Notes under the pieces: model-generated
Databases searched by the model: none
The model's input: only the letters and a program-made list of their open reading frames with translations
What the model was told of the DNA's origin: nothing
Translations under genes and position numbers: made by a program
Shown here: positions 34,899-45,972 of the stretch, piece by piece
Numbering within the stretch: position 1 is the first letter of the stretch
Layout of the letters: every line of letters begins with the position of its first letter
Assembly (NCBI GenBank): GCA_032358255.1
Contig: JAULBX010014092.1
Coordinates: 32,751 to 96,750 of the forward strand
From: Heterotrichella gracilis
Lineage: Eukaryota; Sar; Xanthophyceae; Tribonematales; Xanthonemataceae
DNA: 64,000 bases
Direction of reading: 5' to 3'

Positions 34899-37800
34899 AT
34901 GAGCAGCACCACCGCCCCTCTAGACGTAGGCATGCGTCAACTCTCCGGTGGCTTCAACCCAAAAGATTGGCTTGAGCCTGAGTGGAACGATGACCTCCTC
35001 AATGGCCCTGCCAACTACGATTTGGGTGGCTCACTGTCAGGTATGTGGTGAAGCCCATAGGCCTCCCTCGTCGTGGTTGTGCCTTACCACAGGTTGCACC
35101 GTGCTGCAACCGCTTGTTGGCCAGCCTCTGGTTTTTCTTGTCGGCGTCCCAGCTTGCATGCATGGGTATACAAAACAGACACTGGTGCATGGGTATGCAA
35201 ACCAGACACAAAAGCAGACACAAAGCAGACAAGGGGTTAACATGTTGAGCTGGGCCTTTTAACCCCTTGTCTGTTTTGTGTCCAGCTGTCGTTGTCCCTG
35301 TGGGCGTGGTCCTGTGTTGTTTCGGGCTTGCTGCTTTGGTAGGACCATGTGGGTGCCCAGTTGGATGAAGTGGCTGCAGTTCTGGAAACCTGGTGTGTGC
35401 TGTGTGTTCCAGCTGAGGATGAGAGGCTGCTTGCCTGCCTGGCAGACGGGCCAACCTTCAACGACCCTATCAACAACAGCTTGGAGGCGCTCCTAGATGG
35501 CGACCTAGATGGCAAACAGGTGAACACAGCTGGAAACTGCCTTTGTTATTTGTGCGGGCTGTGTATTTAAAGCTGGGAGCAAGCGTGCTCTACAAGCAAA
35601 TTGGGGAGCTGACGTCAACATGTGTGTTCACAGGCCATTTTGGACAGCATGAACTCCAGCGGCACAGGCCACCGGGGGCTCATGCGAGCGGCGTTCAGCA
35701 TGGGTGACTTGACAACCCTCCAAGGCAGTTCCAACTTCTCAAGCTCTGACACAGACTCACCCAGTGAGAGCTTTTCTGCGAAGCTGGAGACGGTGCCAGA
35801 GTACGAGCCTGCACCCACCTCGCAGCCAATGCCGCAGGTGCAGCACGTGGCAATGAGCCAGCCACAAGTCACGTACCTACAGCAGGTGGTGCCAGGGCAG
35901 CCGCTGACTCTTCCCATGATGAGGTGGGTTGATGCGTGCAAGCCCTCCCCCACCCTATCCAACAGCCTGCTGTGGGTTTCAAGTGCTGCGGCGGGTACAT
36001 TCTTCCTCCTCCTCTCGTTTTGCCTGCTGCAGCAGTTGCGTCACTCTAATCGCGGAAATCTTTGTGCACAGGTCAATAAGCTGTCGTCGGCTTGGAACAC
36101 CTTTCACTGTTACTGTCACTTGTACGCACAATGAACCTGAGTGTCATTTGCTGTAGGCCTCCAACTGATGTGGCAGGCCAGCCAGCGTACCATGTCACCT
36201 ACTATCAGCCAGCGCCTGGCTTCTTCCAGCCTCAAGCACAGCTAATGCCTGTGGGAACTAGCCCCGGCGGCCTCCCAGCCTATCAGACCTTCACCGTTAC
36301 GTACACCACTGACCCGAAGGGGCAGCCTGTCCAGCAGTTGACAGCTGTCCCGCAGATGGCTAACACAAATGTCACTGGCCAAGGTACCGTCTCCTCTTGT
36401 TTCGGTTACTTTGCAGAATGCGATTTGCACCCAAAGTTGTTGTTGGGTATTGCCATGCGCAGCAATGCTGATGCAGGTTTTGGGTGCAGGCTCAAGCCAG
36501 GGGCCAAACCACACAGCAGAGTCTGCGCCTCCTGCCAGCCATGCACTTTCTGCGCCGATGGCTGTGATGCCACCCATGCTGAGTCAGCTAGCTGCCCCGA
36601 ACGGCGCGCCTGTTATGTATCAACTGCCGGGGCATCCCAACCCAATGCAGGTGCGTGACAGTTCTGCTGCGTTTCATGTTACCAACAACGCTCTGGGAAG
36701 CAGGCTTCCCTTGTACCAGCTGAATCACACGTCACCCCATGTGCGCACGCCCGTGTACTTACCGTATGGTGACAATGCAGGGCTTCGTCCAGTACGCCTA
36801 CCCGCCTGGCAGCACGCTGCAGATGGCGCCACCCATGCCCGCCGTCACCATGGCCAGTGCCGCGCCACCCACCAGGCTGGTCACCACGCCTGGCACACCC
36901 CCTGAGCAGCAGCAGCAGCAAGCGCAGCAGCAGGCACAGCAGCAAGCGCAGCAACAGGCGCAGCAACAAGCGCAACAGCAGCAGCAGCAGCAGCAAGCGG
37001 TAGTGAAGCAAGAACCAGGCCTTGGGCAGCAAGCGGAGTCAACCGGCCCGGTGACCTTCACAGGCGTCTCGCCAGCAGCAGCCGCCACCGCCGCCGCCGC
37101 CGCGGCCCCGCAGATGCCACGCCAGCTCAGCGCCCTGGGCATGCGAAGGTGCCAGAGCGCGCTGGAGCTGCGGTCGGTGGGGCAGACGGGGTACTCCCAG
37201 GAGTTCCGGGAGTACGAGCGTGTGGCTGTGGAGCTGGTGACCCCCGAGGGGCACGTTTACACAGTGCCTGGCAGGCTGTCTAATGAGGACCGTGGCCAGA
37301 AGATCGCCAGGTAATCCTAAGCGCTGAACCCTGAGAGATACATGCATGCCAAGTGGCATTTTAATAAAGGCAGCATAAATGCACGCACGCCAAGTTGCCG
37401 GTGTGGGCATACTCCAACCTTTGTCTGGGTTATGACAGCGGCTGTGGCAAAGTGTCGCTAAATCTTAAAGGGGCATGTCCACCCATGCAGCCCTGTCTAT
37501 GCATGCAAGGCAAACTTTCACCGTTGAATTCAAAGGGGGCATGTCACCCAGGCAGCTCTGTACCCATGGCAGGGCACAATGCTGGCATCGCATTTAAAAT
37601 GGGCTGTACCTGATTGCAAAATCCGCTCTACAGGTACCGCCAGAAGCGCACCGAGCGCAACTTCCAGAAGCGCATCAAGTACATGTGCCGCAAAACGCTC
37701 GCTGACAGCCGGCCGCGTGTGAGGGGGCGGTTTGCAAGGAACGATGATGCGGGTGCTGTGCCACCGGATCAAACCAAGAAGGCACTGGCAGAGAAAGCCA

Positions 37801-38616
37801 AGGCCCAGGAGGGCCCTTTCATAGGTGGGCAGTGCTAAACCCTGACATGAACCCTCATGCTGGTAAACAAAGGGCCTACATAAGGCTTTTGTCATTGGTG
37901 GGCGGTAATGGCGATGTTGCGTCCCTCGCACCTGCATGTATATCTCAAATGGAAGCAGGGCATCCATCGGACAAGGTAAAAATGGTGATAATGAATGGCA
38001 TCGCAGCTGCATGCCCATAGTCAACGCAAGCTGCAGCCCATGGTCAAATCCACAGCCCAGCGCACCGTCACCCCTGCAGCTGGCCCCATAAATCAGTGCA
38101 TGGCTCAGACGCCGCCACTCGCACCCCCGTGGCACACAAGGCGCTGGCGCAGCATGGTTGCCACTGCAGGTCATCCTTTGCTTTCCCCTCGTCATTGATC
38201 GTTCAGGGACAGGCTGCATAGTTGCTTCTCCATCTACCCATGCATAGTCACTTCTTCATCTACCCATGCTTTTTGTCGCTGCAGGCAAGGACTCTGGGTC
38301 TGAAGGCCAGTACATGGGCGTGGTGGCCCATCAGCCAGGAGGCCCCAGCCCCAACTCCAGCGAGTCTGAGCACTCGTGCAACAGCGACTCGGTGGGGGCC
38401 TTCCAGCAGCACCACATCCAGCAGCACCAGCAGCAGCAGATGCAGCAGCAGCAATTCCACCACATGATGCCGCCCGGCTACGCTGCGGTGCAGGCGTTCC
38501 CGGGGTTGCCGCCCCCGGGTGGGTACGCCAACACGTACATCGTGCAAGCGGTGCCCCACAGCGGCGCCATGCCAATGCAGCAGATGCAGTTCACAAACAG
38601 CGTGACGCAGCAATGA
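34899..38616 (+). CDS. CCT-domain transcriptional regulator with polyQ tract
   Basis: Eight exons: 34899-35040, about 35371-35519, 35634-35923, 36157-36383, 36490-36650, 36781-37310, 37634-37824 and 38285-38616, 673 aa if exon 2 starts at 35371. The CCT motif lies in exon 7 (YRQKRTERNFQKRIKYMCRK, then PRVRGRFARND), the signature of CONSTANS/TOC1/PRR/CMF proteins that bind DNA with NF-Y in light, clock and metabolic control. No B-box or receiver domain is visible, so it is a CCT-only (CMF-like) type. Most of the rest is disordered: Pro/Gln-rich, a Q-A tract at 36907-37002, an Ala run after it, and a Gln/His-rich tail. A better acceptor at 35343 breaks the frame, so the exon 1-2 join is uncertain. 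Confidence 0.88.
35174..35281. repeat. Direct repeats and a 23-bp hairpin in intron 1 of the CCT gene
   Basis: ACACAAAGCAGACAAGGGG at 35218-35236 with its TTAA extension is mirrored at 35259-35281 (CCCCTTGTCTGTTTTGTGT), about 23-bp arms with one mismatch and an 18-bp loop. Just upstream, GCATGGGTATNCAAANCAGACAC is present twice. The block looks like a small hairpin element with duplicated flanks. Confidence 0.8.
36907..37002 (+). repeat. Coding CAG/CAA repeat (polyQ with Ala interruptions)
   Basis: A run of CAG/CAA codons with regular GCG/GCA interruptions encodes QQQA units in the CCT-domain protein. It is compatible with expansion and contraction. Confidence 0.9.
37464..37573 (+). repeat. 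Intronic direct repeat in the CCT gene
   Basis: GGGGCATGTCCACCCATGCAG with following CCCTGTCTATG near 37469 is echoed by GGGGGCATGTCACCCAGGCAG and CTCTGTACCCATG near 37535. Copies are about 45 bp, diverged. A second pair (CTTCTCCATCTACCCATGC) lies at 38225-38271. Confidence 0.65.
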
Positions 38617-40522
38617 GCGGGCTTTGGCGGGGGCGCTTCACAGGCGGGCAACGCCTGGTTGGCCCAGCTGCCTTCAGTGGAGAAGCTTTGTGCAATCATT
38701 GTGGCAACAGCTGTAGAAGGGCAGAGAGCAAGCTGGCGTTGGCTGAACAGCTGCAAGGGTGTAGTGACAGCATCAAGTAGTCTGCTGGCTGCTTGTGGTG
38801 GAATATGTATTTGACGATCTAGCAAGGTACCATTGCTCTAGCAAATTTACGCTGCACTGGCGGCAGCTTGCCTCCCTCCCTCCCTGGGTCGAGTTGTGCA
38901 CTATTCATGAGGCCCCACTCTTCTTTTCCTGTACACTGCCAAATTTTCAAAGTAATGGTGCCGATGATTGCTTCAACAGTTTTATGGAAGACTGCTTTTA
39001 CCAGACCTTGTTTCACGATTTGTTGTGTTGAGCGGGCGACAGACGTGGTATTCTAGCACTGGCAATGGGTGGCAAGTAGAAGCAGGGGGTGCAACAAAAA
39101 GGGGAACGAGTTGGACAGCTTTTTTCCCGGAATTTGTAGATGAGCTGCGCCCTGTGGCCACCTCCTCTCTTTTGTGTGCTTTGCTGCTGTTGTCTTTGCT
39201 TGCTGGTTTCTAGTCGTTTGGACACACTGCAGCCCAATTCTTTGCTGCAATAATGGCCAAGACGCGACACACCCAGCAGCCTATATACATGACCTTATGC
39301 TGCTGGTCCCTGTGCTAGCTGTGTCGCTAAAAACAAAAAACCTTTCTTTACTTCCCACTGTTCTGGGGGTGCGCTAGCAGTGGCGTGCGCGGCCACTGCA
39401 AGAAGCACAAATGACTCGTATATTTGCCCTGAAGTGGAGGTGCATACCTTGTGCAACCAGTCAGGCATGTTGTACAAAATATCCCTGGGAAGTCCTTATG
39501 GCCTGCTTTTTTTTGTTTTGGTGTGTGAGTTTGCGGGTACTAAGAGAGTACATGCTGTCTATGGGTGGACAAGCATGGGGATATGCACATGTGGCACTGT
39601 GTCACCCAATTTTGCTTTTTTTTGCCAAGCAAAGTTGTACAAGCCACTTGCGGGTCTTGCAAGCTCACTCCTTGACACTGCACGCTGTGGGATTGGGTTC
39701 AATGGGACTGAGTGCTTGCTCCGAGATGGTGTGATGCTCGGGATTATTTGCAGTTGTATTGGTGGACACCTGAACAGGTGGGGTAGTGGCCAATAATAAA
39801 CCTACGACAGGGTGTGTGTGTAACCAATTGGCGCAATTCCTTGTCTCACTGCTCACAGACTTTTCGTGGCACTGCTGCTGGAACCGATTGGGCAGTTGCA
39901 GAAAACTGTTTTCTCAGACTGGAGCTGTTTAAATGGAAGTCCTGCCAACGTCGGATGCTCAGAGTCTTAACTTTGGGGCATCTATTCCACAGGCCCATGA
40001 GGCACACTGCAGTACTGACAAGGCACACTTGCACGTGGATACCCAAGTGTGTCAAAACATTGCTGTTGAACATTGCGATGTCAGTAAAATTGGTGAAGTC
40101 ACCAATGTTACTTTGAGCTTCAGCCTAGGTTATGTGTGCAGCTGCAATTCAACCCACCTCAACCACAGCTGCCAGGGGGATGTGGCAGACATCCTTCTAG
40201 CCTTGAATACTCTAGCCTTGTATACTAGTTTGGCTGTTCACTGGTGAAAAGTGCCTGGGTTATGGGCTGTTTGTGAGCAGCCTCTTCCTTCCAAGGTGCC
40301 CTGCAAGCTGGTCAAGGTTAGCTAACCCTAACCCAACCCTAGGAGTTACTAGGCATTGGGATACGTCACCTCATGCGACAGACCCAGTAAACGCCAACCA
40401 CCGCTCTGCCGTCGTTGCAGATGGCGTCGGGTGGGAGCGCGTCTGCCTAGTAGCTCGTTGGACCTACGTCCCACTAGCCTCTCCCCGCCCCGCTCTGCCG
40501 GTGGCTCGCATCCCGCGTCAGC
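38617..40522. other. Intergenic region with telomere-like unit
   Basis: 1.9 kb between the CCT gene and the LARP6-type gene. No supported exon. A GCTAACCCTAACCCAACCCTAG run lies at about 40320-40342, 180 bp before the LARP6 start. Confidence 0.45.
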
Positions 40523-43500
40523 ATGGCATCCCAGTCGCTGACCATGCCGCCAGTTGGCCCTGATCCCATGGAGGCTGAAGCAGCCGAGGTCCTGACGGAC
40601 CCCTCTCCCCCTCCGTCGGTGGTCATCACCAGCCCTGACACCCCATCAGCCCTGGCTGCAACCGCACCACCCAAACCCAAAGCCTTGACGGAGCAGAAGC
40701 GAGCTCAGCTCATCAAGCAGGTGGAGTACTACTTCAGCGACGAGAACCTGCCCACGGACTACTTCCTGCTGAAGGCGATCCGTGGCAAGGACAGCTTCGG
40801 TAAGCAGCCTTGTTGCGTATGCATGCATAGGGAATCCCATCTTGGACGTAGACCAGCCACCCACGACCAGCACCTTGACGAGGCCTTGCCGTAACAACGC
40901 TCGCCTCCTTACTGCTCCTCATCTGCTAGCCCTGCAGTGGTTGTAGCTCTGATCCCCTTGACCACCGGCTTGTGCATTGCAGTGCCCACCTCCACCATCT
41001 GCACCTTCAACAAGCTGTAGAAACCTTTTTGCAGAACTGCAGGAAACCTAAAACCCAAAACCTGAAACCCCTCTCCTGCCACAGTGCCCACCTCCACCGT
41101 CTGCACCTTCAACAAGGTCAAGAACCCCTTCCAGGTCCTGCAGGAAACCTACCACCTGAAACCCACCCTTGACCCCCATCCTCCTGCCGTGCAGTGCCCA
41201 CCTCCACCATCTGCACCTTCAACAAGGTGAAGAAGGTGACCAAGGACGTGTACCAGCTGGCTGACGCACTGCGTGGCTCCCAGCAGCTGGAGGTGAGCGA
41301 GGACGGGCTCAAAGTGCGCCGCAAGGTGCCCCTCACAGACGCTGACGTCCTGGCTGCACAGCAGCGCATCGTGCTGGTAGACAACATACCACTGGACAAC
41401 CCGGAAGGTAGGTGGCTGTGCAACCGCACCATATCAAGGCACCACAGCAACCCAAGCCCATCTTCCCACCTGACTTAACCCTATGTTGTCTAGCCAAATG
41501 GCAACGGGCGCCTCAACACTTGCCTTGCTGCACCCATCAACCTTAGGCAAAAACCGGATGTTATTACACCCAAAGCTTGCCATGAGCTTGAGGTGTCCCA
41601 CCTGTCAAAAAATAGAACACCGATCTAGTGGCACGGCCCGTGCAGAGAAGCTGAAACAGCTGCTGAGTCAGTTCGGCCCAGTGGTGAGGGTGCAGATGAA
41701 GCGCGCAGAGGTAGCAGTCATAAAGTCGCCCTTTGAGAGCTGCTCACGGGAGCATGCGCTGGTTGAGTTTGAGACAGCAGAGGCGGCGCAGCGCGCGGTG
41801 ACGGGCTCTGGCGCTGGAGACAACTGGTAAGCTAGGGTTTGGGTCAGGGTTCAAGGAACAAATCCCTAGTCAGCTGAAGCCTAGTCGGCCCTAGGGGAAG
41901 GGGTCCGGGACCAATGGTGGGTTAGGGTTGGGGCTGGGGTTAGGGTTAGGGTTGGGGTTAGGGTTGGGGCTGAGGCAGCAGCCGAGGCAATGCGAGTGCA
42001 CTTCAAGGTTGATTGTGAAAGCCTGCCGCATCCCTTGGGTGGGTTGGAGGAAGTGCATGCAGTTGACTGACTCCCTTGCCAACCCTTGTTCAAAGTGCGG
42101 TAAGCAGCACGACTGCTTGGCCAACATCTGCCACACTAATAACAGTGTCAGACAAGCCTTGGCGCTTGGACTGGGGTGAGGCATACCCAGGCCTGCAAAG
42201 CTGGAACGCACATACTAACTGACTCCCATGGCCCCCCTACAGGCGCACAGCCCTCCGAGTGAAGCACCTGCTCAAGCACGGGGCACGCACACCACCGCCC
42301 GCCAAGCACCCCCACCACCCACCCGCCCACCACCCACCGCACAAGCAGGACAAGGGGGGGGCGCCAGACAGGGGGCAGGGGCCACACAAGGGGAGGGCAG
42401 GGGAGGTCAAGGAGTGGGGTGGGCGTGCGAGGGAGTCGGCACTGGTACGAATCACTGATATTCTCATAAATGATTTTCCTCTGCAATGGGGGATGGAAGT
42501 AAAGTCTTGCTCGCCCATGTGGTGCAATAAGAAGGCATTGACACTTGCACACATCCAGACCCCATTAATCCCCCCACCCACCCGCCACCCCTCCACCCGC
42601 CACCCCTCCACCCGCAGCCCCACCCCGATATCCGCCCCAGCACCGGCCTCAGCACCCACACCATCAGCCTACCCGGCAGCCGCGCCCCCAGCGAGGCCGG
42701 CGATGACGTGGCGCGATCTGATTCGCCCATCGCCCCGAGGGTCCCGCAGGCTGTGGATGAGCTGGTGCGCCGCATGGGTGGGGCCAGGCTGGCAGACAGT
42801 GGCGAGGAGGAGGGGGAAGTACCTGGTGGGGTAACGGCAGGTGGGTGGGATGGTGGTGGTGGTGGTGGTGGTAGTGGTTGGTGTGGTGGTTGGTGTGGTG
42901 GTTGGTGAACTTGTGCGCCGCATCGGTGGGGCGAGGCTGGAGGACAGTGCGAGGAGGAGTTGGCGGTGGTGGCAACGACAAGTGGGTGGGATGGTGGTGG
43001 CTGCTGTGGGGGTGGCTGCTGTGGTGGTGGGGGGGGCGGGGGCACATTTGGGGTCTGCTCATTGTCTGCATGGCACCTACAGCACATTTTAGCCCTGCAG
43101 TACGTTTTTAACAAAAAAAATGTAAGTACTCACCAAAGTTGCATGCGCACCAGCAGTGCAGCCAGATGAACAGTAACTATGTGGATCAAAGTCATAGGAA
43201 TAATAAGCATGATTACAGATACATATTATGTATCTATAGATGTCATTTATTGCAATGAATGACATTAATTATCCTTGTGGTTTTAATGATGGGAGATTCT
43301 TATCATTTCGTCTGATCTATTATTTCCCCGACGCGCAGACGACGCTTGCGGCGAGGCGCACAAGCGGCGGAGGCGGAGGCGCCACCGGGGCCGCGCCCAC
43401 CACAGCGACAGCGAGCTGGAGGACGCACGCGCGGCGCCGCGCCCCGCCGCCTTCCCGCCGCTGCCCCGGGGGCCGCATGCGGCAGCCGCGCTGGCGCTGG

Positions 43501-44736
43501 CGCAGGAGGGGGGCAAGGTGCGGTGCAAAATATCTATAATAAAATTTATGAGCAGACATAAATGGGGAAACCAAAACAAATCTGGCATATTTTAAACCCA
43601 TGGGGGCTGGTGAGTGTGCAGTGGAGTTTTGGGCTGTGGTTGATGAGTGGTCGTCAGTTTGATGGATTCGTGCAAGTTCCAACCCATGTAGAACCATATT
43701 CAAGGGTAACGGCCTCCATCAGGAGGTCCAGGCTCACAAGTCCCGTTTGAACCCCAATGTACACATTTCCCCCTGAACCCCGTCCCCTGGTCATCCCCCA
43801 CAGGACGGCGCCACCCCTTCACCCGCCCGCCGCGGCCGCCAGTCTTTGGACGAAACCCGCCTGCTCCCGGGGACCCTTCCTGGCGCCAGGGGTGCGCACC
43901 ACGATGAAAAACGGGGGGATCCTGACAAGGACGCGCGCAGGCAGCGGGGCAGGTCTCAGGGGGAGGATGGTGTGCATGGAAGGAGGGAGAGGGAGGGTGC
44001 GCCAGGTGGCGCCAGGGTGCGCGCGCAGCAGGCCAGGGGGGCGGCGTCCGATGGGGAGACGCACAGGTGGGTGGGGGGTGGGGTGTGTTGCGAGGGGGGA
44101 GATACGGTGTGTCTAGGTGAGCAAGTGATGCGTGGCATATCCTGCGCACAAGGGGTGGGCTGCAAGAGAGGGGAGGACCGCTGTGGGTGGCAGATGCTGG
44201 TGGTCATTGCCTGCGAGCCACTGGTGTGTGGCCCCACAGGCTTTGTAGGGTCATGCAGCCGTGAAGCTGTGAATGACCCTTTCTATGCACCCATCCGTGC
44301 GCGTCCATGTTGGTCCTGAAAGTGCGTATGAATCCACACCTCCCGTGACGCCCACCTCACCCCTTCCCCCACCCCTTGCAGCCCCACAGCCAACACCACC
44401 CCCACCCATGCCCCCGCACACAAGGACGACATGGAGGTGGGCAAGACCAGTACCCACACCCCGCCCGGCACCCACACACCCCCCAGGCGCCGCGACTACT
44501 CCACCTGGGCTAGGGCATCGGGCGGGGTGCACAACCACAGCCACAACCACAGCCACACACCCTCCCCCCTGGCCCCCACCGCAGCACCAGCCGAGAAGGA
44601 GGAGTGGCACTCGAGGCTGCACCACCAGCCGCACCACCACCACCACCACCAGGCGGAGGTGGCCACCCCGCGCATGCCGGATGGTACGCGGGGCTTTGGG
44701 CTGGGCAGGGGTAAGCCTCTGACACAGCCCAGCTGA
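40523..44736 (+). CDS. LARP6: La-related protein, LARP6 type (La motif, RRM-like, SUZ-C)
   Basis: Eight exons close exactly in frame to 630 aa: 40523-40799, 41195-41407, 41646-41826, 42243-42444, 42618-42840, 43339-43517, 43804-44066 and 44382-44736. The La motif is clear: QVEYYFSDENLPTDYFLLKA, then VPTSTICTFNKVKKVT. It is followed by an RRM-like fold (IVLVDNIPLD, then LLSQFGPVVRVQMK and HALVEFETAEAAQRA). A long His/Pro/Arg-rich disordered region follows. The C-terminal MPDGTRGFGLGRGKP is a SUZ-C motif, the hallmark of LARP6 rather than LARP1, 4 or 7. LARP6 proteins bind structured or U-rich mRNA elements and steer localised translation. Exons 5-7 are strongly GC-rich. Edges of exons 2 and 5 are duplicated in adjoining introns. 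Confidence 0.93.
40979..41240 (+). repeat. Three copies of the acceptor end of LARP6 exon 2
   Basis: The acceptor plus about 36 coding bases (CAGTGCCCACCTCCACC, TGCACCTTCAACAAG) occur at 40979-41019, 41081-41127 and, as the true exon, at 41191-41240. All three keep CAG. Copy 1 would encode VPTSTICTFNKL then stop. Copy 2 reads VPTSTVCTFNKVKN. Linkers are AAACCTAAAACCC and ACCTGAAACCC, telomere-like variants. Confidence 0.93.
41915..41972 (+). repeat. Interstitial telomere-like tract, (T/G)TAGGG/TGGGG variants
   Basis: GGTTAGGGTTGGGGCTGGGG followed by further TTAGGG/TTGGGG units, about nine, in a LARP6 intron. It is the longest such tract in the window. Confidence 0.9.
42755..43003 (+). repeat. 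Duplicated 3' end of LARP6 exon 5 with donor region
   Basis: The block 42755-42856 (CTGGTGCGCCGCATGGGTGG, then GAGGAGG and CAGGTGGGTGGGATGGTGG) recurs at 42903-43003 (CTTGTGCGCCGCATCGGTGG, then CAAGTGGGTGGGATGGTGG). The linker is a GTGGTG/GTTGGTGTGGTG run. The copy's donor is changed from AGGTGGGT to AAGTGGGT. Confidence 0.9.
43240..43265. repeat. 26-bp near-palindrome in a LARP6 intron
   Basis: ATGTCATT and AATGACAT flank TATTGCAATG, with further pairing inside. Small and possibly coincidental in AT-rich DNA. Confidence 0.55.
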
Positions 44737-45972
44737 GGAGTGCGTCTCAGTATGGGTAGATAACAGTAGTGGCAGCCTGGTGTGATGAGGTGATGGGGGT
44801 GCAGTTGGCGATTGGGAAGACGCGGGCATGGTCTACATAGGGTTGACTTTTTCTGCCAGGGCTTTATATGTTTCTCCCCTTTGCTTCATTTTGCATCCCT
44901 CTCTGAGGGTGAGGTGGCTTAGTTGTTAAGTTATGGGTGCGTATCGTCAGGAGGGAGGAAAAGTCTCGATTATTGTAGGTCTAACCATGTGCGGTTGAGC
45001 ACAGGAATGCGCAGATCCCCTGTATGCACCCTGTTAGAGCAGTGCATGCACACGAAGTGGGGAGACTGGTGTAGTGTTGTGACGGGTGTGCAGGTGGCGA
45101 GTGGAAAATCATGCGTATGTGGGCGTGGAAGCGGTGTTTTGTACCAAAAGGTGTGCCAAGGCAAAGGACAAGACAGTGGATGACATGCGTGCGTGCGCGC
45201 AAGGTGTGGGGCTGGGCTGAGTTGCCCGCATGTTTCCTATCATGCGGCGCAGCGCCCACAGGGGTTGGGGGTCTGTGATGTGGGGTGCAGGGGCCAGGAG
45301 GGTGCGTGCAGGTTATGCTGTGGGGAAGTCACCGTTGGATGCGTGTAGGTGTAGCCTAAGGAGCAGTGGGGATAGGCAGATGCAGCACGAGTTGAGAGGA
45401 AAATGTACAGGCGGTATCAGTAGGTATAGGTTGTGAGCAGAACCAGTTGATGACGGGCTACCAGGGCAAGGGCAAGATTGATCAAAGCATCATATGTAGC
45501 TTGAGGCGTGCCAACTTTTGAAGCGTGGATATTGAATAGGCTGCTGCAGCAGTGTGGTGCTGGTCATCTTTGAATTTCTTCCGATGGCACCTGCATTGAT
45601 TCTTGCACCATGATCCTTTCAAATTCAGGACCCATCGAATGTTTTAATCAGCGGATTCCGAAGGGCACCCTCAATGCCAGTATTTGATATTTTGTCTTGT
45701 AATATTAAACACAGGGCATTGTACCTTGACGCCGCTTGGGCTTGAAGCATGTAAGTTACGCGTTAAATCTGTTGTACCTAGCTAGCTAAGCCTTAAGCCA
45801 TACCGGGCAAGGGCAACATAGTCTATTGTTGAAAACAATCCACTGGAGACCCGCACCAAGTCAGTTATTGGCCCACATCGCCCAGCATGATGCCACTGGC
45901 CAAGTATAGGATGATCTTGGACCATGGACAGTCCATGGATTTTGAAGTTACTTCAAAATCCATATCCTAAGC
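44737..45972. other. Convergent intergenic region
   Basis: 1.2 kb between the LARP6 stop (+) and the end of the F-box/LRR pseudogene (-). GTGATGAGGTG / GTGTTGTGACG related blocks near 44760 and 45075 hint at an old local duplication. No exon was found. Confidence 0.45.
45935..45963. repeat. 29-bp palindrome at the 3' end of the F-box/LRR pseudogene
   Basis: ATGGATTTTGAAGT and ACTTCAAAATCCAT flank a single T: a near-perfect palindrome 10 bp beyond the minus-strand stop codon. It is preceded by GGACCATGGACAGTCC. It may form a 3'-UTR hairpin. Confidence 0.8.

Noticed and set aside
35343-35370. Acceptor at 35343 for CCT exon 2
   Set aside because: Good polypyrimidine tract, but joining it to the 35040 donor shifts the frame. 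The weaker site at 35371 keeps it, though a missed micro-exon remains possible.
42464-43114. 216-codon minus-strand proline/histidine-rich frame
   Set aside because: Antisense of LARP6 exon 5 and GT-rich intron; composition explains the open frame.
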